From contig JASHWO010000107.1 in NCBI GenBank assembly GCA_030044045.1, positions 1 through 6,154 of the forward strand: 6,154 nucleotides of DNA, read 5' to 3'. The position numbers were made by a program, and so were the translations under genes. This document shows, piece after piece, positions 1 to 4,767 of the stretch; position 1 is the stretch's first letter, and each line of letters starts with the position of its first letter. The notes below the pieces were generated by a model that was not told where the DNA came from, did no database searches, and saw only the letters and a program-made list of their open reading frames with translations. The DNA comes from Acidimicrobiales bacterium (GTDB lineage: Bacteria; Actinomycetota; Acidimicrobiia; Acidimicrobiales; RAAP-2).

Positions 1-641
1 CGGCCACCCCCGACTTCTACGGCGACTGGGAGGTGGCCAGTGACGGCGGCATCTTCGCCTTCGGTGACGCCAGCTTCTATGGCTCCATGGGCGGCCAGGC
101 GCTCAACGCCCCCATCGTCGCCATGGCCGCCACCCCCACAGGCAAGGGCTACTGGCTGGTGGCCAGTGACGGGGGCATCTTCGCCTTCGGCAACGCCCCC
201 TTCTACGGCTCCACCGGGGCGGTGACACTGCCGGCACCGGTGGTCTCGATGGTGGCCAATCCCAACGGGACGGGCTACTGGGAGGTGGGCGCCACAGGCA
301 CCATCTACTCCTTCGGGACACCCGGCCTCTTCGGCTCCATGGGGGGCAGGGCGCTCAACGCCCCCGTCGTGGGCGCGGCGGCCACCCCCGACTTCTACGG
401 CGACTGGGAGGTGGCCAGTGACGGCGGCATCTTCGCCTTCGGTGACGCCAGCTTCTATGGCTCCATGGGCGGCCAGGCCCTGAACGCCCCGGTGGTGGGC
501 ATGGCCCCTGCTCCCGGCGGCCAGGGCTACTGGGAGGTGGCCAGTGACGGCGGCATCTTCTCCTTCGGCACCGCCTCGTTCTACGGCTCCATGGGCGGCA
601 AGCCGCTCAACGCCCCGGTGGTGGGCATCGCCGTGGCCTGA
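1..641 (+). CDS. Tandem-repeat protein, C-terminal part (5' end outside window)
   Basis: The reading frame is open from base 3 to a TGA at 639-641; the start and any signal peptide lie upstream of the window. The visible 212 residues are almost entirely a 42-residue tandem repeat. Four full units cover 30-155, 156-281, 282-407 and 408-533. A tail of an earlier unit lies at 3-29 and a final 35-residue unit ends at the stop. Each unit has the pattern VASDGGIFAFG, then FYGSMGG, then LNAPVVG, then a variable turn ending GYW or GDW. Unit 3 (282-407) is the most diverged. The regular aromatic/Gly strand-and-turn pattern suggests a beta-propeller-like or beta-solenoid extracytoplasmic fold, but that is inference. 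Similar repeats are, from memory, abundant in Acidimicrobiia, usually annotated hypothetical. No catalytic motif, membrane anchor or sorting signal is visible at this C-terminus. Function unknown; a secreted or surface binding role is only a guess. Confidence 0.85.
   Translation, partial: ATPDFYGDWEVASDGGIFAFGDASFYGSMGGQALNAPIVAMAATPTGKGYWLVASDGGIFAFGNAPFYGSTGAVTLPAPVVSMVANPNGTGYWEVGATGTIYSFGTPGLFGSMGGRALNAPVVGAAATPDFYGDWEVASDGGIFAFGDASFYGSMGGQALNAPVVGMAPAPGGQGYWEVASDGGIFSFGTASFYGSMGGKPLNAPVVGIAVA
30..638 (+). repeat. 126-bp in-frame tandem repeat array
   Basis: Period is exactly 126 bp (42 codons). Unit starts are at 30, 156, 282, 408 and 534, the last being incomplete (105 bp). The motif VASDGGIF recurs at 33, 159, 411 and 537, with only unit 3 lacking it. 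Bases 1-100 are identical to 379-478, three units apart. Confidence 0.92.
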
Positions 642-652
642 CACCGAGAACA

Positions 653-703
653 CATGCGCACGGGATCCGGGGCGGGGGGGACGCCCCGGATCCCGTGCGC
701 ATG
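653..703 (+). terminator. Strong hairpin terminator after the repeat-protein gene
   Basis: A perfect 22-bp inverted repeat pairs 653-674 with 682-703 around a 7-base loop (675-681) made of six G and one A. It begins 11 bases after the stop codon at 639-641. There is no U tract after the stem, as is frequent for terminators in high-GC actinobacteria. Position and strength point to transcription termination; an mRNA 3' stability element is the alternative. Confidence 0.75.
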
Positions 704-751
704 ACGAGGTCGGCTTCACCGCCTCCAGGTGACATCGGCGGCAGGGACCGA

Positions 752-815
752 CCCACGATCCGCGACCGTCGTGGCCCGAGCCGGATCCCCCTCCGGTGCC
801 GCGGCGGATCGTGGG
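752..815 (+). other. Inverted repeat, 12-bp perfect arms (possible structured leader)
   Basis: Arm 752-763 (CCCACGATCCGC) is the exact reverse complement of 804-815. The 40-base interval contains a smaller hairpin, 781-785 with 792-796. The left arm can alternatively pair locally: 753-758 (CCACGA) with 769-774 (TCGTGG). It lies between the upstream terminator and the TetR gene, so it could be RNA structure or DNA binding sites; the sequence alone does not decide. Confidence 0.5.
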
Positions 816-865
816 GCGCTGGCCCCCTTTCGCCACTTTCGTGGTGGCGCCTCGGGGGCCAGCGC
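816..865 (+). other. Two-tier stem-loop, 12 bp plus 6 bp
   Basis: Arm 816-827 pairs perfectly with 854-865. Inside, after a small internal loop (828-830 against 850-853), 831-836 pairs with 844-849 around a 7-base loop. The hairpin starts on the base after the 752-815 inverted repeat ends, so the two could stack. It could be a second terminator, a 5' leader structure for the TetR gene, or part of a small RNA. Confidence 0.55.
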
Positions 866-876
866 TGGTCATCATG

Positions 877-892
877 CCCTGCGGCGGCAGGG
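877..892 (+). other. Short hairpin upstream of the TetR ribosome binding site
   Basis: CCCTGC (877-882) pairs with GCAGGG (887-892) around the tetraloop GGCG. It is 16 bases upstream of the Shine-Dalgarno-like GGAAGG. It is the last of four successive inverted repeats in this gap. Confidence 0.4.
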
Positions 893-908
893 ATTGAGCA
901 CAGGAAAC

Positions 909-914
909 GGAAGG
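909..914 (+). promoter_or_regulatory. Ribosome binding site for ATG 921
   Basis: GGAAGG lies 6 bases before the ATG at 921. This is the best Shine-Dalgarno match ahead of any candidate start of the TetR gene and is the main reason 921 was chosen. Confidence 0.55.
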
Positions 915-920
915 CGTCAG

Positions 921-1622
921 ATGGGACCGCGGCGGAGTCGGTCTGAAATGCCTCCCCGGACGGCGACCGGCACCACGGCGGGGTCGGTCGCCGGACCGGT
1001 ACGTACCGTCCCGGTGACGAGGCGCAGGAACCCGGCGTGGCCGGCGGCCGAACGCATCGGGGGGCGGCGGTCGCGCCGCGAGCACATGGCCACCGTGTTC
1101 GTCTCCATGGCCGGGGTGGCCGGCTGCTACGGGGTGGCCATCGCCGACCTGTGCCGCAGGGTGGGGGTCTCCAACCGGGCCTTCTACCAGACATTCTCCA
1201 GCAAGGAAGAGTGCTTCGTGTTCGGCTTCGACCTCCTGGCCGGGCCCATGCTGGACCGGGCCCAGGCCTCGTTCGAGGCCGCCGGGAGCTCCTGGGAGGA
1301 GCGGGCGGGGGCCGGGCTCACCTCGATCTTGACGGAGATGGCCGCCGACCCGGCCTGGGCCCGTTCGTGCACCATGGAGGTCCTGGGGGCAGGGCCCGAG
1401 GCCGTCGAGCACCTGCGGGCGCTGATCCTGCGGGGCCAGCAGATCTTCGAGTTCCCCCAGCGCGGGTGCCTGGTGCCGGGGCCCGGCCGGGACCCGCTCT
1501 GCTCGATGGCGGTGGGGGCCATCCTCCAGCCCATCCACGGTTACCTGCGGGCCGACCGGGCCGACCTACTGCCTGGGCTGGTACCAGGGTTCGTCTCCTT
1601 CCTCTCCACCCACCGCACTTGA
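921..1622 (+). CDS. TetR/AcrR-family transcriptional regulator
   Basis: A 233-residue protein if started at ATG 921, close to the usual 190-230 of TetR regulators. The N-terminal DNA-binding domain is recognisable. Helix 1 follows RREHM (Met56), and the helix-turn-helix spans about residues 72-92 (VAIADLCRRVGVSNRAFYQTF), followed by the typical SSKEECF (about 93-99). The remaining ~130 residues are an alpha-helical ligand/dimer domain with no recognisable ligand class, including PAWARSCTMEVLGAGPEAVE. TetR proteins usually repress nearby genes and themselves as dimers on palindromes; the target here is unknown. The first 31 codons (921-1013) have clearly more A/T third positions than the rest, so GTG 1014, which gives VTRRRNPAWP and 202 residues, may be the true start. 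It has no good Shine-Dalgarno but a perfect palindrome just upstream. The stop is a TGA at 1620-1622. Confidence 0.85.
   Translation: MGPRRSRSEMPPRTATGTTAGSVAGPVRTVPVTRRRNPAWPAAERIGGRRSRREHMATVFVSMAGVAGCYGVAIADLCRRVGVSNRAFYQTFSSKEECFVFGFDLLAGPMLDRAQASFEAAGSSWEERAGAGLTSILTEMAADPAWARSCTMEVLGAGPEAVEHLRALILRGQQIFEFPQRGCLVPGPGRDPLCSMAVGAILQPIHGYLRADRADLLPGLVPGFVSFLSTHRT
997..1008. promoter_or_regulatory. Perfect 12-bp palindrome CGGTACGTACCG, candidate TetR operator
   Basis: The palindrome lies 5 bases before the alternative GTG start at 1014. The flanks GGA (993-995) and TCC (1009-1011) extend the symmetry if one base (C996) is bulged. TetR regulators commonly bind palindromes of this kind next to their own gene. 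If ATG 921 is the true start, the site is inside the coding sequence, which weakens but does not exclude an operator role. Confidence 0.4.
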
Positions 1623-1715
1623 GTCGGGGCCGACCGGTACGGCGTCGCGCCGGCCGGGTGGGGCGGTACTCCCATCTCGGTGCCCGACGTCGTCGTGTAC
1701 GACACGACCGCCGGG

Positions 1716-1749
1716 GAACTGCTGCGGCTGGAGGATCCGGTGGACCTCG
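1716..1749 (+). repeat. Diverged copy of fmt bases 2021-2054
   Basis: Bases 1716-1749 match 2021-2054 at 30 of 34 positions without gaps. Translated, ELLRLEDPVDL corresponds to ELLRLDEPVDL in Fmt, differing only by E/D swaps. The spacing is 305 bp. It could be a decayed partial duplication or a coincidence favoured by Leu/Val-rich, GC-biased coding. Confidence 0.4.
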
Positions 1750-1801
1750 AGATCGGAACATTGGGGCGGGCTCGGTCGGGACGCCGGGTCGGGCGCCGCT
1801 C

Positions 1802-1807
1802 TACCGT
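1802..1807 (+). promoter_or_regulatory. Possible -10 element for a leaderless fmt transcript
   Basis: TACCGT fits the actinobacterial -10 pattern TANNNT. It ends 6 bases before the GTG start of fmt, so transcription would begin at or next to the start codon. fmt has no properly spaced Shine-Dalgarno: GGGGAG directly touches the GTG. No convincing -35 is visible. Confidence 0.4.
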
Positions 1808-1813
1808 GGGGAG

Positions 1814-2761
1814 GTGGCCACTTCGCTCCGCCGGCTCGCCTATCTGGGGACGCCGGCCATGGCCGTGCCGCCGCTGGAGGCGCTGGTGGCCGACGGCCAC
1901 CGGGTGGCCGTGGTGGTCACCCGGCCCGACCGGCGCCGGGGGCGGGGCGGGGCCACCGCGTCCAGCCCGGTGAAGGCGGCGGCCGAGGCGTTGGGCATCC
2001 CCGTCGTCCACGACCACCGGGAGCTGCTCCGGCTGGACGAGCCGGTGGACCTCGGGGTGGTGGTGGCCTACGGCCGCATCCTGCCGGCCGAGGTGCTGGC
2101 CGCCGTCCCCATGGTCAACCTCCACTTCTCCCTCCTGCCCCGCTGGCGGGGGGCGGCGCCGGTGGAGCGGGCCCTGCTGGCGGGCGACCGGGAGACCGGG
2201 GTGTGCCTGATGCGGGTGGAGGAGGGGCTGGACACCGGCCCGGTCTACGCGGCCGAGGCCACCCCCATCGGGGACGACGACCTGGGCTCGCTCCGCCAGC
2301 GGCTGGTGGCCATCGGCTGCCGGCTGTTGGTCGACGCCCTGGCCGGGCCGCTGCCCGAGCCCCGGCCACAGGAGGGCGAGGCCACCTACGCCGACAAGGT
2401 CGACCCGGCCGAGCTCGAGCTGCGTTGGGAGCAGCCGGCGGCGGCGCTGGCCCGGGTGGTGCGGCTGGACCGGGCCTGGACCACGTTCCGGGGCCGGCGG
2501 CTGCGGGTGCTGCGGGCCGCTGCGGTGCCGGGGCCGGCGTCGGGGGATGGGGATGACGGCCAGCCCGGAACGGTGGCCGGTGCCGCGGTCCCGGACCCGG
2601 CCGGCGGGGAGCGACCGGGTACCCTCCGCGCCGACGTGGTGGCCACCGGCGAGGGTGGCCTGCGGCTCGTGGAGGTGCAACCGGAAGGCAAGCGGCCCAT
2701 GGGGGCGGCCGACTGGCTGCGGGGGGTGCGGCCGTCGCCGGGGGAGCGGCTGGGGGAGTGA
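1814..2761 (+). CDS. fmt: Methionyl-tRNA formyltransferase
   Basis: Transfers a formyl group from 10-formyltetrahydrofolate to the amino group of Met on initiator tRNA, in the cytoplasm. The 315 residues equal the E. coli length. The N-terminal Rossmann strand reads LAYLGTPAMAV (residues 8-18), followed by TRPDRRRGRGG and SSPVKAAAEALGIPV. The formyltransferase signature NLHFSLLPRWRGAAP is at 102-116. Asn102, His104 and Asp140 (in GLDTG) match the catalytic Asn, His and Asp of E. coli Fmt with the same spacing. The C-terminal tRNA-binding domain begins near TYADKVDPAELELRW and ends with QPEGKRPMGAADWLRG. Two oddities: the usual NPWPGA-type segment reads RLDRAWTTF, and about 30 Gly/Asp/Pro-rich residues (238-268) form an apparent loop insertion. 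GTG 1814 is chosen because the next in-frame start, ATG 1859, would remove the first Rossmann strand; the frame is also open upstream, but no homology lies there. No peptide deformylase gene is visible beside it. Confidence 0.95.
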   Translation: MATSLRRLAYLGTPAMAVPPLEALVADGHRVAVVVTRPDRRRGRGGATASSPVKAAAEALGIPVVHDHRELLRLDEPVDLGVVVAYGRILPAEVLAAVPMVNLHFSLLPRWRGAAPVERALLAGDRETGVCLMRVEEGLDTGPVYAAEATPIGDDDLGSLRQRLVAIGCRLLVDALAGPLPEPRPQEGEATYADKVDPAELELRWEQPAAALARVVRLDRAWTTFRGRRLRVLRAAAVPGPASGDGDDGQPGTVAGAAVPDPAGGERPGTLRADVVATGEGGLRLVEVQPEGKRPMGAADWLRGVRPSPGERLGE

Positions 2762-2814
2762 GCGCCCCGCCGGCGAGCCCGGTCACCGTCGTCCCCGACG
2801 TCCTGGTCCAGTAG
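2758..2814 (+). other. 18-codon ORF overlapping the fmt stop (GTGA)
   Basis: A GTG at 2758 shares GTGA with the fmt TGA at 2759-2761, is preceded by GGGGGA, and reads MSAPPASPVTVVPDVLVQ before TAG 2812-2814. The arrangement is that of a coupled downstream gene, yet it stops after 18 codons. It may be chance or the truncated start of a lost gene; rsmB often occupies this position in other bacteria. No family is recognised. Confidence 0.2.
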
Positions 2815-2861
2815 CCGGACGCCCGGCGGAGGGCCTTGACGCCGGGTGACGGGTCGGGCAT

Positions 2862-2878
2862 CCGGCCGGGGCGGCCGG
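2862..2878 (+). other. GC-rich hairpin upstream of rpe
   Basis: CCGGCC (2862-2867) pairs with GGCCGG (2873-2878) around a 5-base loop. An alternative outer pairing joins 2860-2865 with 2880-2885. It sits 101 bases after the fmt stop and just ahead of the putative rpe -10, so it could end the fmt transcript. There is no U tract. Confidence 0.3.
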
Positions 2879-2887
2879 CCCGGATCG

Positions 2888-2893
2888 TAAGCT
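2888..2893 (+). promoter_or_regulatory. Possible -10 element for a leaderless rpe transcript
   Basis: TAAGCT fits TANNNT and ends 8 bases before ATG 2902. No Shine-Dalgarno precedes that ATG, as expected for a leaderless mRNA. No -35 is recognisable. Confidence 0.4.
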
Positions 2894-2901
2894 CGGGCCC
2901 G

Positions 2902-3603
2902 ATGGGAGCGGGACCCGGCACGGTGGGCGAGCTGAAGGTGGCGCCGTCGCTGCTCTCGGCCGACTTCGGCGGCCTGGCCGAGGCGGTGGGCGAGGTGGCG
3001 TCGACGGCCGACTGGCTCCACGTCGACGTGATGGACGGCCACTTCGTGCCGAACCTGACCATCGGCCCCCCGGTGGTGGCCTCGCTACGGCGGCACTCCG
3101 GCCTCTACTTCGACTGCCACCTCATGATGACCGACCCCGGCGACCACCTGAAGGCGTTCCGCGACGCTGGCGCCGACGGCTGCACCGTCCACGTGGAGGT
3201 CGGCCGCACCGGCGAGCTGCTGGACGAGGCGCACGGCCTGGGCCTCCGGGCCGGGCTGGCGGCCAACCCGGACACCCCGTTCGAGGTGCTCGAGCCTCAC
3301 CTGGACCGGGTGGACCTGGTGCTGTGCATGACCGTGTTCCCCGGTTTCGGCGGGCAGGCGTTCATGGCCGAGGTCCTGCCGAAGGTGGCCCAGGTGCGCC
3401 GGGCGCTGGCCGACCGGGGCCTGGCGGGCCGGGTCGACGTGGAGGTCGACGGCGGGATCGACGAGGCCACGGCGCCCCGGGCGGCGGCGGCCGGGGCCAA
3501 CGTGCTGGTGGCCGGGTCGGCGATCTTCGGCCGGGAGCACCCCTGGGAGGCGGTGACCGCCATCCGGCAGGCGGCCCTCGCGGCCCGGGGCGATCCGGGC
3601 TGA
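2902..3603 (+). CDS. rpe: Ribulose-phosphate 3-epimerase
   Basis: Interconverts D-ribulose 5-phosphate and D-xylulose 5-phosphate in the pentose phosphate pathway; a cytoplasmic, metal-dependent TIM barrel. The 233 residues fit the family (about 215-230). Visible signatures are APSLLSADF (14-22), LHVDVMDGHFVPNLTIGP (39-56), DCHLMM (71-76), PGFGGQ (147-152), VEVDGGI (180-186) and GSAIFG near the end. Asp42, His47, His73 and Asp183 are the expected metal/catalytic Asp and His residues. The residue before PGFGGQ is Phe where E. coli has Asn; this position varies in the family. ATG 2902 is chosen for its leaderless-type promoter context. GTG 2923 (226 residues, starting just before ELKVAPSLL) is a reasonable alternative. 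The product shares the substrate ribulose 5-phosphate with the RibB domain encoded downstream, which may explain its place before ribD and ribBA. Confidence 0.95.
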   Translation: MGAGPGTVGELKVAPSLLSADFGGLAEAVGEVASTADWLHVDVMDGHFVPNLTIGPPVVASLRRHSGLYFDCHLMMTDPGDHLKAFRDAGADGCTVHVEVGRTGELLDEAHGLGLRAGLAANPDTPFEVLEPHLDRVDLVLCMTVFPGFGGQAFMAEVLPKVAQVRRALADRGLAGRVDVEVDGGIDEATAPRAAAAGANVLVAGSAIFGREHPWEAVTAIRQAALAARGDPG

Positions 3604-3622
3604 GCCGTATGCTCTGGACCGT

Positions 3623-3655
3623 CTGGTCGGTGCCGCTGGCGGGCGCCCTGACCAG
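3623..3655 (+). terminator. Hairpin between rpe and ribD
   Basis: CTGGTC (3623-3628) pairs with GACCAG (3650-3655). The inner GGTGCC (3629-3634) pairs with GGCGCC (3642-3647) with one G-U pair and a CT bulge. It begins 19 bases after the rpe stop and ends 6 bases before the ribD -35. It is probably a terminator for rpe without a U tract. Confidence 0.45.
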
Positions 3656-3661
3656 CGGCGC

Positions 3662-3691
3662 TGGACAAAAAACTGGAACGTGTTCTAAAAT
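3662..3691 (+). promoter_or_regulatory. Promoter of the ribD-ribBA operon
   Basis: -35 TGGACA (3662-3667), an 18-base spacer, and -10 TAAAAT (3686-3691) make the best sigma-70-type promoter in the window. The patch 3666-3693 is markedly AT-richer than its surroundings. Transcription would start near 3698, giving a leader of about 13 bases that carries only the ribosome binding site. A leader that short has no room for an FMN riboswitch. Confidence 0.65.
3674..3687. promoter_or_regulatory. KstR-like operator palindrome within the ribD promoter
   Basis: TGGAACGTGTTCTA fits the pattern TNNAACNNGTTNNA known for the mycobacterial TetR-family regulator KstR. Five of six symmetric pairs match, and the core is GAAC-GT-GTTC. 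It fills most of the spacer and its last two bases overlap the -10, so a bound repressor would block RNA polymerase. Which regulator binds is unknown. Confidence 0.45.
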
Positions 3692-3697
3692 AAGGGC

Positions 3698-3706
3698 GGA
3701 AGGGAG
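3698..3706 (+). promoter_or_regulatory. Ribosome binding site of ribD
   Basis: GGAAGGGAG lies 5 bases before GTG 3712. It favours this start over GTG 3721 (14 bases away) and over ATG 3760 further in. Confidence 0.6.
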
Positions 3707-3711
3707 CGAGC

Positions 3712-4767
3712 GTGGCAGGCGTGGCAGAGCAGCCGGGCGGGCAGTCGGACGGTGCGCACATGGCCCGGGCCGTGGCGCTGGCCGACGCCGTGCGGGGCAC
3801 CACCTCGCCAAACCCCTGGGTGGGCTGCGTGGTGGTCTCGGCGACCGGCGACGCCTTCGAGGGGGCGACCGCCCCGCCCGGCGGCCCCCACGCCGAGGTG
3901 ACGGCCCTGGCCCTGGCCGGCCCGGAGGCCAGGGGGGCCACGCTCTACACGACGCTGGAGCCCTGCTGCCACCAAGGGCGCACCCCGCCCTGCGTGGAGG
4001 CGGTGCTGGCCGCCGGGGTGGCCCGGGTGGTGGTCGGCGTGCTCGACCCGGACCCCCAGGTGGCCGGCCAGGGGGTGGCCCGGCTGGAGGCGGCCGGCGT
4101 GGCCGTCACCGTGGGCGTGGGCGCGGCCGAGGTGGCCGAACAACTCGCCCCCTACCTGAAGCACCGCCGCACCGGCCGGCCGTGGGTGGTGCTGAAGCTG
4201 GCGGCCACCCTCGACGGGCGGACGGCCACCCCCGACGGCTCCAGCCGCTGGATCACCGGGAAGGATGCCCGCCGCGACGCCCACCGGTTGCGGGCCCGCT
4301 CCGACGCCGTGCTGGTGGGGGCGGGCACGGTCCGGGCTGACGACCCCGAGCTGACCGTGCGGCTCGACCCGCCGCCAGCCAGCCAGCCGCTGCGGGTGGT
4401 GCTGGGGCGGGCGCCCGAGGGGGCCAGGGTGCACCCCGCGGTGGAGCTGTCGGGCGACCTCGGGGCGGTCCTGGACGAGCTGGGCGGCCGCGGCGTGCTG
4501 CAGCTCCTGGTGGAGGGCGGGGCCAGGGTGGCCCGGGCCTTCCACGCCGGGGGGCTGGTCGACCGCTACGTGCTCTACCTGGCCCCGGCCCTGGCCGGGG
4601 GCGACGACGGGGCCCCGCTCTTCGCCGGCCCCGGCGCGCCCACCGTGGCCGACCTGTGGCGGGGCCGGCTGGTCTCGGTGGCCCGGTTGGGCGACGATCT
4701 CCGGGTGGATCTGGCCCGCTCGCAGCCGGTGCCGGGGCTGGACCTGGAATTGGAGGTGGCGGCCTGA
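3712..4767 (+). CDS. ribD: Bifunctional pyrimidine deaminase / 5-amino-6-(5-phosphoribosylamino)uracil reductase
   Basis: Deaminates the GTP cyclohydrolase II product and then reduces its ribosyl chain with NADPH, steps two and three of the pyrimidine branch of riboflavin synthesis; cytoplasmic. The 351 residues compare with 367 in E. coli. The deaminase domain (about 16-150) has [11 protein letters not shown] (32-42), the zinc/proton-shuttle motif His60-Ala-Glu62, and [12 protein letters not shown] (83-94) supplying Cys85 and Cys94. The reductase domain (about 157-345) has [12 protein letters not shown] (161-172), [23 protein letters not shown] and LLVEGG (265-270), followed by [17 protein letters not shown]. 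The stretch between [14 protein letters not shown] and [14 protein letters not shown] is shorter than in E. coli RibD; otherwise all expected motifs are present. The TGA at 4765-4767 shares its A with the ribBA ATG, so the two are translationally coupled. The start is GTG 3712, chosen for its ribosome binding site. Confidence 0.96.
   Translation: MAGVAEQPGGQSDGAHMARAVALADAVRGTTSPNPWVGCVVVSATGDAFEGATAPPGGPHAEVTALALAGPEARGATLYTTLEPCCHQGRTPPCVEAVLAAGVARVVVGVLDPDPQVAGQGVARLEAAGVAVTVGVGAAEVAEQLAPYLKHRRTGRPWVVLKLAATLDGRTATPDGSSRWITGKDARRDAHRLRARSDAVLVGAGTVRADDPELTVRLDPPPASQPLRVVLGRAPEGARVHPAVELSGDLGAVLDELGGRGVLQLLVEGGARVARAFHAGGLVDRYVLYLAPALAGGDDGAPLFAGPGAPTVADLWRGRLVSVARLGDDLRVDLARSQPVPGLDLELEVAA
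4752..4756 (+). promoter_or_regulatory. Ribosome binding site of ribBA, inside ribD
   Basis: GGAGG lies 10 bases before ATG 4767, within the last codons of ribD. With the TGATG overlap it supports 4767 as the ribBA start. Confidence 0.55.

Larger units (their letters stand above)
1623..1813 (+). other. Gap between the TetR gene and fmt with a coding-like fragment
   Basis: No complete gene is supported in these 191 bases. From GTG 1680 a frame reads VPDVVVYDTTAGELLRLEDP and then VDLEIGTLG, with GC-biased third positions for about 25 codons. The bias then decays, and the frame runs on out of phase into fmt until 1973. No Shine-Dalgarno precedes 1680. The fragment resembles an internal fmt segment (see the repeat at 1716-1749). 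It may be a gene remnant or chance. A weak 5-bp hairpin at 1640-1652 could help terminate the TetR transcript. Confidence 0.35.

Noticed and set aside
729..920. Upstream extension of the TetR frame
   Set aside because: The frame is open, but the sequence consists of inverted repeats with no codon bias, and the first good ribosome binding site is before 921.
1037..1813. Upstream extension of the fmt frame
   Set aside because: The frame is open back to 1037, but the part before 1814 is an Arg/Gly-rich shadow of the TetR gene and the gap. Fmt homology starts at about 1835.
1541..2680. Long antisense open frame (379 codons) opposite fmt
   Set aside because: Low-complexity His/Pro/Gly/Arg product opposite a well-conserved fmt; a shadow of GC3 bias.
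2836..2841. TTGACG as a -35 for rpe
   Set aside because: It lies 46 bases before the candidate -10, far beyond a usable spacing.
2115..3062. Antisense frame spanning the fmt-rpe gap, which might have been a reverse-strand gene
   Set aside because: Pro/Ala/Arg-rich through the fmt overlap, with no recognisable motif and no ribosome binding site. The part in the gap (KALRRASGYWTRTSGTTVTG) looked protein-like but is not supported further.
3608..3613. TATGCT as a -10 element right after rpe
   Set aside because: No -35 at a proper distance and no gene start close downstream; the promoter at 3662-3691 is much better.
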